Both the position numbers and the translations under genes were made by a program. A stretch of DNA of 64,000 nucleotides, taken from Pseudoneurospora amorphoporcata (taxonomy: Eukaryota > Ascomycota > Sordariomycetes > Sordariales > Sordariaceae). The notes below the pieces were generated by a model. The model did no database searches. It was given only the letters and a program-made list of their open reading frames with translations, and was not told where the DNA came from. Location of the stretch: positions 62,001 to 126,000 of the forward strand of contig MU859113.1 of assembly GCA_033297205.1 (NCBI GenBank). The letters run 5' to 3'. Positions 30,535-40,949 of this stretch are shown here, piece after piece. The first letter of the stretch is position 1; the number at the start of each line of letters is the position of its first letter.

Positions 30535-31015
30535 GTGATGGTCGGGTGTCTTAAATATTCGCTGTCGTGACCCAGAAATAGGAATTGCGAGTTGGACGTC
30601 GTCGATGCTTGCTTCAGTCGGATTCTGAGGCAAATAAATGTGAAAGGTGATAACATAGGCCAATTGAAGACAGTAAAGAGAGTTTCATGTCGTGAAACCA
30701 TCGTTCTATATGGGGACAAGAGTGAAGTGATGGTAAGCTGTTGTGGTTGTAAAGTTGAAGTTCCAAAGACAAAGCACCGAGATGAGGAGTGGCTTGGGCG
30801 CCAATGCTCTCGTCCCCATATGTGGCTCAGCCCCCAAAAACCAATTAACCAGCCACACGAGAGGGCCTGTTGCCTGACGCGTCTAGCTTTAGAACGACGC
30901 GTTTTCCTGGATTGAATTTCCTAGATCACAAAAGTCAACAACACCAACAAAAGACAAAGTTCATTTCGGCCCAATACCCCAGCTCAGACTTCGCATCATA
31001 ACAGCCTTAACCACC
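30535..31015 (+). promoter_or_regulatory. Upstream region of the RFC3 gene
   Basis: This includes the HET gene 3' flank and the RFC3 promoter. Two copies of ACGCGT-like sequence flank an AGCTTTAG near 30878-30903: TGACGCGTC (30876-30884) and CGACGCGTT. ACGCGT is the MCB element of yeast MBF-regulated S-phase genes, and RFC genes are often so controlled. That use here is inference. Confidence 0.4.
30876..30904. promoter_or_regulatory. Paired ACGCGT (MCB-like) sites upstream of RFC3
   Basis: ACGCGT occurs at about 30878 and again (GACGCGTT) at about 30896, roughly 115-140 bp upstream of the RFC3 start codon. In yeasts this is the MBF binding site for G1/S genes. The pairing and location next to a replication gene support a regulatory role but do not prove it. 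Confidence 0.4.
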
Positions 31016-32304
31016 ATGTCGGACTTTGAGGATGAAATGGACATTGACGTCCCAGTGACCAAGCACGCCCTGTTCGCTGCCACCAACACGGCCAAGGGCA
31101 AACGAAGCGCCGCCAACCTGCCCGTCGAAGCAGAGGACAGCCTCCCATGGTAGCAACTCCCCGTCGATATCTCTCAGTTGACTCATTAAATGTCTAACAT
31201 GACTGTAACAGGGTCGAAAAGTACCGCCCCGTATCGCTCGCCGATGTGTCTGGCCACCAAGACATTCTCGCGACTATCAACAAATTCGTCGACTCAAACC
31301 GACTCCCCCATCTTCTTCTCTACGGTCCTCCCGGTACCGGTAAAACATCCACCATACTCGCCCTTGCCCGACAAATCTATGGCACCGCGAACATGCGCCA
31401 GATGGTGCTCGAGTTGAACGCCTCCGACGACCGTGGTATCGACGTGGTGCGCGAACAGATCAAGACCTTTGCCTCCACCAAGCAGATCTTCACCCTCGGC
31501 TCCTCTGCTTCGCGATCCGGTCTGGCGGGCTTTAAGCTTGTCATTCTCGACGAGGCCGATGCCATGACCTCGACCGCTCAGATGGCCCTCCGTCGCATTA
31601 TGGAAAAGTACACGGCCAATACTCGCTTCTGCATCATTGCCAATTATTCGCACAAACTCAGCCCCGCTCTTTTGTCGAGATGCACGCGGTTTCGTTTCAG
31701 CCCTCTAAAAGAGAAGGATATTCGTGCCTTGGTGGACAAGGTCATTGAGGAGGAGAACGTCAAGATCATGCCAGATGCTACTGATGCGCTGGTGAAGTTG
31801 AGCAAGGGTGATATGCGTCGTGCGCTGAACGTGCTACAAGCTTGCCATGCGTCAAGTAAGTCGTCCTCATCTCGGCCTCTGTTGCGGATCAAAGCTAACC
31901 CAGGTTAATCAGGCACACCACTCCAGCCAAAGGACGGTCCCAAGGTCGCCGAAAAGGACATCGTACGGGAAACCATCACCATCCAAACCATTTACAATTG
32001 CGTTGCCGCGCCACCACCCGACGCCATCAAGAAGATTCTCAGCACCCTTCTCAGCACGAGCGACGTCACAACATGTCTTTCTACCATCAACACATTAAAA
32101 GTTTCACAAGGCTTGGCACTTGCCGATATCATCACTGCTCTGTCGGAAGAGATTGTGAAGCTGGAAGTCAAGCCCCAAGTCATGATCACATGGCTTGATG
32201 CTCTTGCGAATATCGAGCATCGGGTAGCCAGCGGAGCGGGAGAGATGATCCAGACTGGTGCGGTAGTGGGTGCGATACGGAATGGTGTCGAGTTGATGGG
32301 TTGA
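31016..32304 (+). CDS. rfc3: Replication factor C subunit 3 (clamp loader small subunit)
   Basis: Exons are 31016-31149, 31212-31855 and 31913-32304. Introns of 62 and 57 nt have GT-AG ends (the second with GTAAGT and branch GCTAAC) and split a Trp and a Ser codon. The product is 389 aa, slightly longer than yeast Rfc3 because of a 40-residue acidic/basic N-terminal extension. RFC loads the PCNA clamp at primer ends in the nucleus. The RFC signature VEKYRP is at residues 46-51, Walker A GPPGTGKT at about 83, Walker B LVILDEAD at about 153-160, and the SRC motif LLSRCTRFRF at about 198-207. A helical collar domain fills the C-terminal third. Two ACGCGT sites lie upstream. It converges on the downstream MFS gene with 252 bp between stops. 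Confidence 0.95.
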
Positions 32305-32556
32305 TGTTGCGCTGAAATGGAATGGGGAAAGCGATTCGGTGATGTACTATTGCATCTATGGTTCGGAGTTTAAGCATCTGGCGTTTGGGCAATTGATTGA
32401 TGTTTCACCTTTCAAGTTAAAGGCCTCTTTTGCTTTGCTCTGCTTGTTCCGTTTCACAAGGTCGGATTCATGGACAGAGCGCTACAATGCTGTCAAAAAT
32501 ATGGATGGATAAGTAACCATTACTGCTTCTCTCAACGCTAGCTAATAGCTCCGGTC

Positions 32557-33600
32557 TCAGTAGATATACCTGAATCCAGCAGCTCTCCTATCACCGGACG
32601 CCGCAACAGCCGCAGTCTCCGGGTTCTCAGCCTCTTCCGCCTCTGCCTTCTCCAGCTTCTTGTTCTCCCACTTGTGCAGATACCGCAAGAACAAAGCCAG
32701 CAAGCCCACCAAGAGGCAGATGACAGAATTCGCACTACCGCCAGGGATGTACTGTGGCGCCGCCGATGCCGGGTACATGTACGACCCGTAAATACTCGCC
32801 GTGTTTCCAAACATGTTGGCAATAGCCACAGCAGCCGAGCGCTTGACCATAGGACGAGGGAACGAGTTGGCCACCCACGAAATAATGATTTGATCTGACC
32901 TTCGTTAGTCCGTCTTCACCAATAACCAGCATGTCCAGGCATGACTCACAAGCAGAAACCGCTCCCATGGGCATCAAGAACATGGCAAAGAACCTCGCCC
33001 CCACCTTCGTCGTGCCCGTCGCAACCGCATTCCCCACCGCAGCCAACAACATCAAGAAGAAGATATGCAAGCTGCGATCGCCCGTCTTCGAGCTCGTCCA
33101 CGTCACACAGACGGAGATCAGGAACGTCGCAAACCACACGGGAGCCGTCAGCCACAGGGTTTGGATCTTGCCGTATCCAAGGGTGCCCACGATGCTGGGG
33201 AAGAAGTATTGGAATGTCTGGCTGAGCAGGGACAAGTGCTGCAGGAGCACGAAGAGGTATAGTCGGTAGTCCTTGAGCGCAAGCTTCAGCCCGTCCCAGA
33301 CTGAGCGAGTGTTTTGGTCGTCGGACTCGTTGATGTCAGCCAGCAGGCGCCAGGAGGCATAAGCGCGCTCTTCTTCGCTCAGCCAGCGCGTGGTGTTGGG
33401 GTAATCGGGCAGGACGAAGGCGGCGGCGATGGCGACGGCGATGGTGATTGTTCCTTCCTGTTTTTTTGTTTTTCTTTCAGTCAGCTTCATCCGTCTTGCC
33501 ATCCATCCATCATCTTCATCTCTTTTCTCCCACCCCTCCCTCCCTCCTCCCCATCCGTCCCATCCACCCGTGCGTGTCTCAAGGACGAGACGGAAGAATG

Positions 33601-33638
<38 letters not shown>

Positions 33639-33804
33639 CAAAAAAAAAAAAACCCCACCCGGGAAAAGTTAGGGTTAGCAGGAACCAACACATGCCTGAC
33701 GCCGTGATTGCGGGAACCCGCCCATGCNNNNNNNNNNATCACCCAAATATAAAAAAAAAAAAAATTAAAAAAAAAAATAAAAAAATAAAAAAAAAAAAAG
33801 AAAA

Positions 33805-33842
<38 letters not shown>

Positions 33843-34590
33843 TCACAATAATAAACAACCACCTCCACCCACTGATCCCTCTCGCCCCCTCCAAATTGCC
33901 CAACACCCCCGCACCAATAACCCCCCCAAACATATTCGCCAGCGCATTCCCGCTATAAAAATACGCCATCCTCTTGGTCAGCTCCGCCCGGCTATACCAA
34001 CTGCTCATCAAGAAGACCGCGCCGGGGAAGAACGGCGCCTCGACAATGCCCAACATGATCCTCACCACCACCAGATGGGTAAATTTCTGGCTGGCGGCAT
34101 TACACGCCGACACGGCGCCCCACAGCGCCATGGCGGTCGACAGGTACAGGGAGGGGCGCAGCCGGGTGATGAGCATGTTACTGGGGAGCTGCATGAGGAG
34201 GTAGGCGACGAAGAAGATGCTGGTGGCGAGGTTGAAGTCGGTTCCAGACATGCCGAGGTCGGCTTCCAAGGTGCCCTGGCGGGCTTGCGCCAGGTTGGAC
34301 CGGTCGAGGAAGTTGAGCAGGTACATGAGGATGAGGAAGGGGAGGAGGTGGAGGTCGATTTTGCGGAGGAGGGCCTTTTCCGATGCGCGGTGCCATTCTG
34401 GCGGGGCGGAGGAGAATTGGGCGGCCCAGGGGTTGTTGTCGAGAGGGGAGTCCGTACCGGTGGTGGTGGTGGTGGCGTGGGAGGGTTTGGATGCTAGGTC
34501 GTCGATTTCGTGTTTTGAGGGTTCCATGCTGGTTTTTGGATTTGGATTTAGGCCCGTGGTGGTCGGCTTTTCGGGGGGAAAGGAGGTCAT
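32557..34590 (-). CDS. Dal5/ACS-family MFS permease, interrupted by an assembly gap in intron 1
   Basis: Exons on the minus strand are 34590-33847, 33457-32950 and 32894-32557, giving 529 aa. Intron 1 (389 nt, GTGAGT to AACAG) contains the N gap and long A/T tracts. Its ends are confirmed by continuity across a conserved Dal5-family segment (GWRWLFII joined to EGTITIAVAI). Intron 2 (55 nt, branch CTAAC) joins MGAVSAY to QIIISWVANSFPRP, again a family signature. Residues 1-60 are a hydrophilic N-terminus, followed by RKIDLHLLPFLILMYLLNFLDRSN and twelve predicted helices. Relatives carry allantoate, ureidosuccinate, nicotinate, biotin or pantothenate with protons across the plasma membrane. The substrate here is unknown. 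All exons are intact despite the gap. Confidence 0.85.
33601..33632 (+). repeat. Poly(A) tract of 32, left of the gap
   Basis: Uninterrupted A32, followed by TACAAAC and another A13. It lies within intron 1 of the Dal5-type permease (poly-T on the transcribed strand). Confidence 0.9.
33728..33737. other. Assembly gap (10 N)
   Basis: Ten N characters mark a gap of unknown true size inside intron 1 of the Dal5-type permease gene. Both flanks are A-rich, which probably stopped assembly. Confidence 0.99.
33751..33839 (+). repeat. A-rich tract right of the gap
   Basis: Nearly pure A with scattered T, ending in an uninterrupted A33 (33807-33839) directly beside the splice donor of intron 1 (33841-33846 on the minus strand). 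Confidence 0.9.
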
Positions 34591-36424
34591 GGTGAGGAGA
34601 GAGAGAGGGAGAAGAGGAATAAAGAAAGGTGAATGAATAGAGGAACAGGAAAGGAGGTTGAGGTTGGTGTGATGCTACTGGAGATGTTTGAAACCAGATG
34701 CTATACCATCTCTAGAGATATCTATCTCTCTTTTCTCAGTCTGTTCTGTAGTCCTAGGTTGCACAAAAGCAATCACTTGGCCGAGTGTTGTCGAGTCGAC
34801 ATAAAGGGGTATCCAACGACCAACAACAAGGAGGGTGACCGGTGGTATATGTAGCCTCCGCTCCGTCCGCCATCCGTCCACCTTCATCCATCCCGCTTCC
34901 CATTCTCCTGACCCAGCTATCTCGATGGCTTGGCTCGCTTCACCCGGATATCATTTGGCATCACGCTCGTTGACACCAGGGTTTCACACAGTCATACGAC
35001 ATTCAGGGACGTGCTGCCAATGATGACAACGTCGTTGATCCCTTCTCTTTTCGGTATCTGCCCGGTTGTTGTTCGCTTCGAACTCGTTGTTGCCTCCCAC
35101 CCATCTTGGAGTTTCCCCGCATTCTGTTTAGTTCCCCCAACCTTTTACCCCAGATTTTACCCAAAGCAGGGCAGCCAAGGAGAGGAAAGGGGGGCGGCGC
35201 TATTGAATCTGGGGAAGGTGGTCAAAGGTGGTGGGGTGTCTCTTTTCTTCACGTGGATTCTTGGGAGACAGGAGACCTGGCCGAACAGTGGAGAATTACC
35301 CCGGATTTCGCTTCTCAATAGCTTGAAGACTTGCCTCAATTGGGGAACCCGATGGTTCCATTCACTGTCGGGTGAGAGAGTGCCGAACTTGTGAGCTAAG
35401 TAAGTACTTGGTGTCTTGTGTGAATTCCGAACCATCTTGCCGGTTTCCCCCATGGTACCTATGGTAAGACAGTGTGCCACCCAATTGGCTGAACAAGACG
35501 AGACGTCGAATGTTGGCTCTTTTTGGCAGAATTGCCAGAGTTGCCCCTTTCTCCGCACGGCAGTTGTCTGACTGGGTAACATCTTCCTGAATGGGGTAAA
35601 AGTGAAGACAGGTTGAGAAGATGCCGAGGAACCCACTCGGAGGGAGAGGTTTCACATTGTCTTGATTGATGTCTTCATTTTTTTCTAAGCGTGAAAGACC
35701 CAGCCTTGAAGGTTGTTCGCGAGGAGATCACCTACACTTGGAGAGCTGTTGGTAGTGTTGTTAGTCCAGTGAGTGGATGTGTTGGCGGTCTAAGGAAATG
35801 ATGGCGGTTCGTTAACATGTCGCTGTTAACTCTGTCCAGGGCAATGAAGCGACCAACACTCGCAGGTTTTGCGTGCTAATCGAGTTTCAATGCCTCTTTT
35901 CTTTGCACCTCCTCGGCCGCTTTACCAGAGAAACTTTATCCGCGGGCAAACCTCGGAATGCCCTCACACCTTCATCCCCCACCGTCCTCGCACTAACACT
36001 TAGACTTACACCCACTGTAAAACCTGAAGTTGCACAGTGGATCCCCCGCCATGCTCTCAGTGGCCTCCGACCCCACAAAGGACACGGGTAACAACTCCAC
36101 AGCACATGTTTTAGCGGAGTCAGCACACCAAAAGACGAAGTGGAAATCCGGGGCCCCGCAAAGATCGCCGTTCCGTCGGGTCCGTCGGAAATGGAGATTC
36201 GTGATGGAGTCGCTTTTTCGTCAACGTCGAGTCGAAAAAAAGGAAAAAAAGACCAAAATTCAAAACCCAAGAAGCACCAAGTTTAAGAATGAGAAAGAGG
36301 GGGGCAGGCATATCGAGAAATCTTTCATTGTCATCGTCACTTGGGGGATAGATATATAACTGGCATGTTGAAGCCACACACAAACAAGACCCGGTGCGGA
36401 GAGAAGAGACAGTCTCTCTCTCTC
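34591..36424. other. Intergenic region between the two permease genes
   Basis: This contains the promoter of the permease at 32557-34590 and the 3' flank of the one at 36425-38122. Open frames up to about 159 codons show no known domain. I see no supported gene. Confidence 0.5.
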
Positions 36425-38122
36425 TCAAGTCCACAAATGGAACCTCGGATGTCTGTTCCCCAGCTGTTCCTGTTGTTCCTCCGTCAGACCCTGCAGCCTG
36501 TGATCTCGCTTGCCTGCTGCCCTGGCGCGGTTCTCCCATGCGCAGTAGAAGATGCCGAAGATGGAAAGACAGAAGACGGCGATCTGCCCGCCGAGGTTGA
36601 TGGTGTGGCCGGTGTGGTACTTGGGGGCGTCGTCGGGGATGTAGGCCCAGCTGTGGAAGGTATGTCTTGTCAGAATCCATGACTCGGAAGAAAGGAGAAG
36701 CGTAGGGTAAGGATACTCACGTAGCAACGATACCGCCAATAGTCGCCAGCGTCAAGACATAACCGCTGGTTACCGCACGAACAGCTGGTCCAGCCGAATC
36801 TGCTCGTCGTTAGCCTTTCTGCGTTCCTTCAATCTCGAGCACATGTCGGTTTGAAAACCTACTATTCATAGCCCAACTCAAGAACCCCGGCCCACCCTGG
36901 AACGCGCCAGACGTAACAAAAAACACAGCCATATACCTCACATTCGGCTGACTGACCCACCTCAAGATGGCGAACCCGATGATTGCCAGCACCGAAAACG
37001 CCGCGAGCCAAATACCCCTCTGCTTGCTCTTATCAGACCCATACGCCACCGCCACCGCCACCACGCAAGCGCACACATACGGCGGCACGCTATACAGCTG
37101 AGCCTTTGTGCTTTCCCAGCCCAAATCCTTCAAGATAGTCGGCAAGAACACCGACAACCCCTGCACCGTGACATTAATCATGAAAAAGCCCAGGCCGCAC
37201 GTGTAATTATGCACGTTCATCACCGCGAGCTTGACATGGCGCCACTCGATTTTTCCCGCCGGATCAGCGCGATGTTCCCTGAGCAGCCGTTCCGCCGCGA
37301 TGCGCCTCTCGCGTTCGTTCAGAAACCACGCCGTCATGGGATCGGTCGGCATCCAAATCAGCGCGAGCAACCCGCCCATGATGGTGATGATCCCCTCAAA
37401 GAAGAAAATGTTTTTCCACGTGTGGAGCGTATGGCCCGCCACTCCCCATTCGGGAATCCTCGAAAGCCCCGTGGCCAAAAGCCCGCCAAAGGCACCGGCG
37501 ATGGAGGCTGCCGAGACGTAGATGCCGATGCGAAACAACAGCTCTTCGCGCTTGTAGAAGGTGGTGAGAAAGAACGCCATACCCGGCATCGCGCCTCCTT
37601 CGAATACTCCCAAAACGGCGCGGGCGCCCATCAGTCCGCCGAAATTGGTGACGAAGGCCGTGCAGAGGGAGACTAAACCAAACGCGCAGACGAGAAGCGG
37701 GAGGAAGAATCGCGGGCCGACCGCTTTCAGCAAGACATTGCTGGGCACTTCGAACAAGAGGTAGATGATGTAGAACATGGACAGCGCCCAGTTGAATTGC
37801 GTGCCCTGCAGGTTCAGGTCCTTGGCGAGACCCTGTATGCGCGCGTTGCCGATGTTGACCCGGTCGAGGAAGCAGAACATGTAAAGGACTGTCACGATGG
37901 GGACGCAGTGCCAGTCGATCTTGCGCCGGATGGCGGTCTCTTCGGCATCGGTCCAGGAGAGCTCGGGGAGGGAGGTGTTGGAGGAGGAGGCATCTTTGGG
38001 GGTGCTCTTCTCGTGGTGGAGGGCTGGCGGTTTGTTAGCGTGGAGTTGAAGATGAGGTTGGTTGGTGATGATGGAGTGGTATGAAGGGTTGACGTACCGA
38101 TTTCCTTCTCTAGGTCCCCCAT
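36425..38122 (-). CDS. Dal5/ACS-family MFS permease, second copy
   Basis: Exons on the minus strand are 38122-38098, 38023-36863, 36799-36721 and 36650-36425, giving 496 aa. Exon 1 is only 25 nt (MGDLEKEI); the phase and the family-typical N-terminus support it. The three introns are 74, 63 and 70 nt with GT-AG ends and CTAAC or CTGAC branch sites. The protein begins with a short acidic tail, then RRKIDWHCVPIVTVLYMFCFLDRVNIGNARIQGL, the signature of anion:cation symporters of the Dal5 type, and twelve helices. The third exon encodes helix 11 (AVRAVTSGYVLTLATIGG). It shares family but no close identity with the neighbouring permease, so this is not a recent duplication. Substrates in the family are allantoate, nicotinate, biotin, pantothenate and similar compounds. 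Mis-calling the first intron gives a longer false N-terminus. Confidence 0.88.
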
Positions 38123-40949
38123 TTTGATGGTCGTTATGTGATGGGTCCACCTAAGCTTTCAATGGTTGAACTTTGACGACGGCGGGTCTACTCCTTATTA
38201 TGAAAAACAATCGGAGAGAGAAGAATCCAAAAAGAGCAACGGATATCTGCTCCGGTTAACGGGATGACTCCCGTTGCCAACCCAACGCTAGAGGTAGACG
38301 AAAAGCTTTTTGCGCGAACTGCAACGATAACCCGCATCAAACTAGGAAGGTTGAACCCACACTAAGGTCCAAGGGCGTGCATCGAATAGTGAGAGGATTG
38401 GGTATAAGTAAGTGAAATATCCAGATCGTTTCCAGTTGGGTTGGTTGATGGGACTCGAAGGAGACAGGATTAGGAAGGACCCCGTTTTGCAGCGTGCGTT
38501 AGCTTATATACCAGCGATGCTCTTGGGTTTTTCCCCTTTCTGTCACATCCTGTTGTCAACCGAATTATCTGTCAGTTCCCGTCAAGTCTAACGGCTTTCG
38601 TGCCAGACCCGTATATTTTCTGGATATTACCTGGGCGGCCGCGGTAGGGGGAGTACAATATACGGCACATAAGCGTAGGTACCTTAGCTGTTCTTTTTCT
38701 GCCGCCCGAAGGTCTCTTCACTCCTCCATGCCCCGCTTAAAGATAACCGGTACATGATGTGTTGTCCGTAAGTAGGTACTGTAGGTTGGGCGGTGGCGTT
38801 AACCTAACCGAACAAGCATTTTTGGAGGAGTTTGGGCAATGCAATGTGGTGTCCGTTCCCCAGGTTCCCCGCGGCGCAAAAGGGAGCTAGCAGTTAAGGC
38901 CAACGGGCGCCAAGCTATGCGAGGCCGGATTGCCAAGGCGGTATTGGCGGGTTGGGTGGAGAGTGCGGGAGGTTTGGGGATTTGGTAGCAGTCGTTAAGA
39001 AGGATCAGCGCCTTCGCCTGCAATAGGTTTAACGTGTGCTTCTCCGTTCTGGAAGCAGACGGGCGTACATGCCTAGCGAGGTCTCGGCGGGCATGCATGA
39101 CGCCTTGGATGCTCTTCTTTGTTTCGGCAGTGTGGTGATTCGTCGGTTAGTTGATGGTTTCAATGCTGTCTTGAATCCTTCTCTTTTTTTTTTGCTACAT
39201 TTTTTCTTTTTCCAGGCGTTGTCCAGTTCTTGACTGACAGACCGTTATTCTTGGGCATACTGACATTTGTGCTAGGGCGGGAACCATGGGAGTCCATCTG
39301 CTGTGGAACATATAATATCGACGTCCCGTCCCTGGAATTGCCATTTTTCGAACCGTGGATGCCTCTGTTCGTTGCCGCAATCAGCCGGTAGCTATTCTGC
39401 CATATTGACCGTCAGAGCGGGGCGGCCACTACTTGTGGCAGGTAAACCAGAACGTCGTGACTGTGAATCTGTTGACTGGCAGCTTGTCCCTGTAGGGGCC
39501 TGGAATGAGACCTGATAACCATAAACAATCTGTATGTGACCGTTGTATGCACTAGAGGAACCGTCAGCACACCGTAGCACGTGGAGACGTAGAGGGTGTC
39601 CTTCTCCTGATGATTGTGGGACTTTGTCCCATTGGTAGCTGTAGGTATGGGTCTAGACCTTGTTCTAGGCTCAGTTTTGACTTCATTGAACACACACTGC
39701 TCTTGATCAATGGTCAGTTTGCGGGCTGGTTCTGTGCTTCCGGGCAATAGTAAGATCGATATTGAGATTCCAAACATCGGGTCGAGTCGAAGACAACTCG
39801 CATTTGAGATCGGCCAAGATGGACAACTCTGGTCGTGGTAAGTGCTGGCAAAGCTTGCGAAGCTAATCCAAGCACAACGTCACCGCTTGTTGGAGCAGTT
39901 CTGGCGTCTTCCTCTCTTGCCGCTTGGACAGTTCCTAATGTCGTGAGAAAACTAAAGCAGCATGCTAGACCCGATCGATCACATGTGCTTTTCAGGTTGT
40001 AAACCTCACAGGAGACGGACACACTCTTGGGAGTGGGCCACAGAGTCCTGGGTCGTAGCGCTATGCTGAAGAGTTTTGCAGTTCACCGTGTTGTCCAGCG
40101 CTGGACTGACATCTGTATTGTGCTTTTTGATCTTGGCGGTTTTCACCCATTTTAAAGCCAACAGATCTCTTGGTGAAGGAATGATCATAACTGCGTTGGT
40201 CGCAGGGAGGATGACATCCTTGGGTATCGGAGATTCGGTCCCCCCTCAACTTTAGTGCCGGAATGGTTCGTGAGCGGTGAGTGACATCGTGTCGTTGGCG
40301 GCAGACGCTATCATGATGACCCTAACCCTGATATGTCTCCTTGAGGGAAAGCGAGTGAGTGGCTAAGTGAAGTCTGTGGCTGGTGGTTTTCCTGTGGCTG
40401 AACGAACCACCCGTATGCAGTCATGTGACTCTTGCGTCAAGATGCCGCCAGCCCTGCCGCGAGACTTCACGCGCACTTTCAGCCATTGAGGCCTTTGTCG
40501 AAAAGGCGGTATCGAATCGGCCGTATCATCGAAGCGTCTCGGAATGGCATGATCATGATCATGGACTCTGGTGTTTTTGTTTGTCAAGTGATGAGCTTGA
40601 TTGGACGCGGAACAGAACGAATGACTGCAGGCTAAGTGTGCTCGACCCACTAACAGTTGAGCGTTCCATCTCTAACAAGGAGTGCAGAGATTAACGAGTC
40701 ATCTTGATAGTGACCGCACACTTCCTTTCATGGTTGAGCCGACAAGCGGATCCAGATTGAGCCAATCACAGCCGAATCTCAAACGAGCAACAACCCACAT
40801 AAAAAGGGTTGGGTTCTCCAGGTCTCCCCGTCTCACCTTCTCTTCGGTTCCCGCTCAATTTGCTTCCGTCATCAATCTCACCCACCTTTCCATCTCCTCT
40901 ATCGACCTTTCATCCCGCCCCTCCTCCTCCTCCTCCTCTTCCCTTTCCC
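38123..40949. other. Intergenic region, about 2.8 kb, no supported gene
   Basis: This holds the promoter of the - strand permease and the upstream region of the + gene starting at 40950. TAGGTACC/GTAAGTAGGTAC strings occur near 38675 and 38768. No ORF has a recognisable domain. Confidence 0.5.

Noticed and set aside
33487..33868. Frames encoding poly-Phe or poly-Lys around the gap
   Set aside because: Translations of A/T homopolymers inside an intron.
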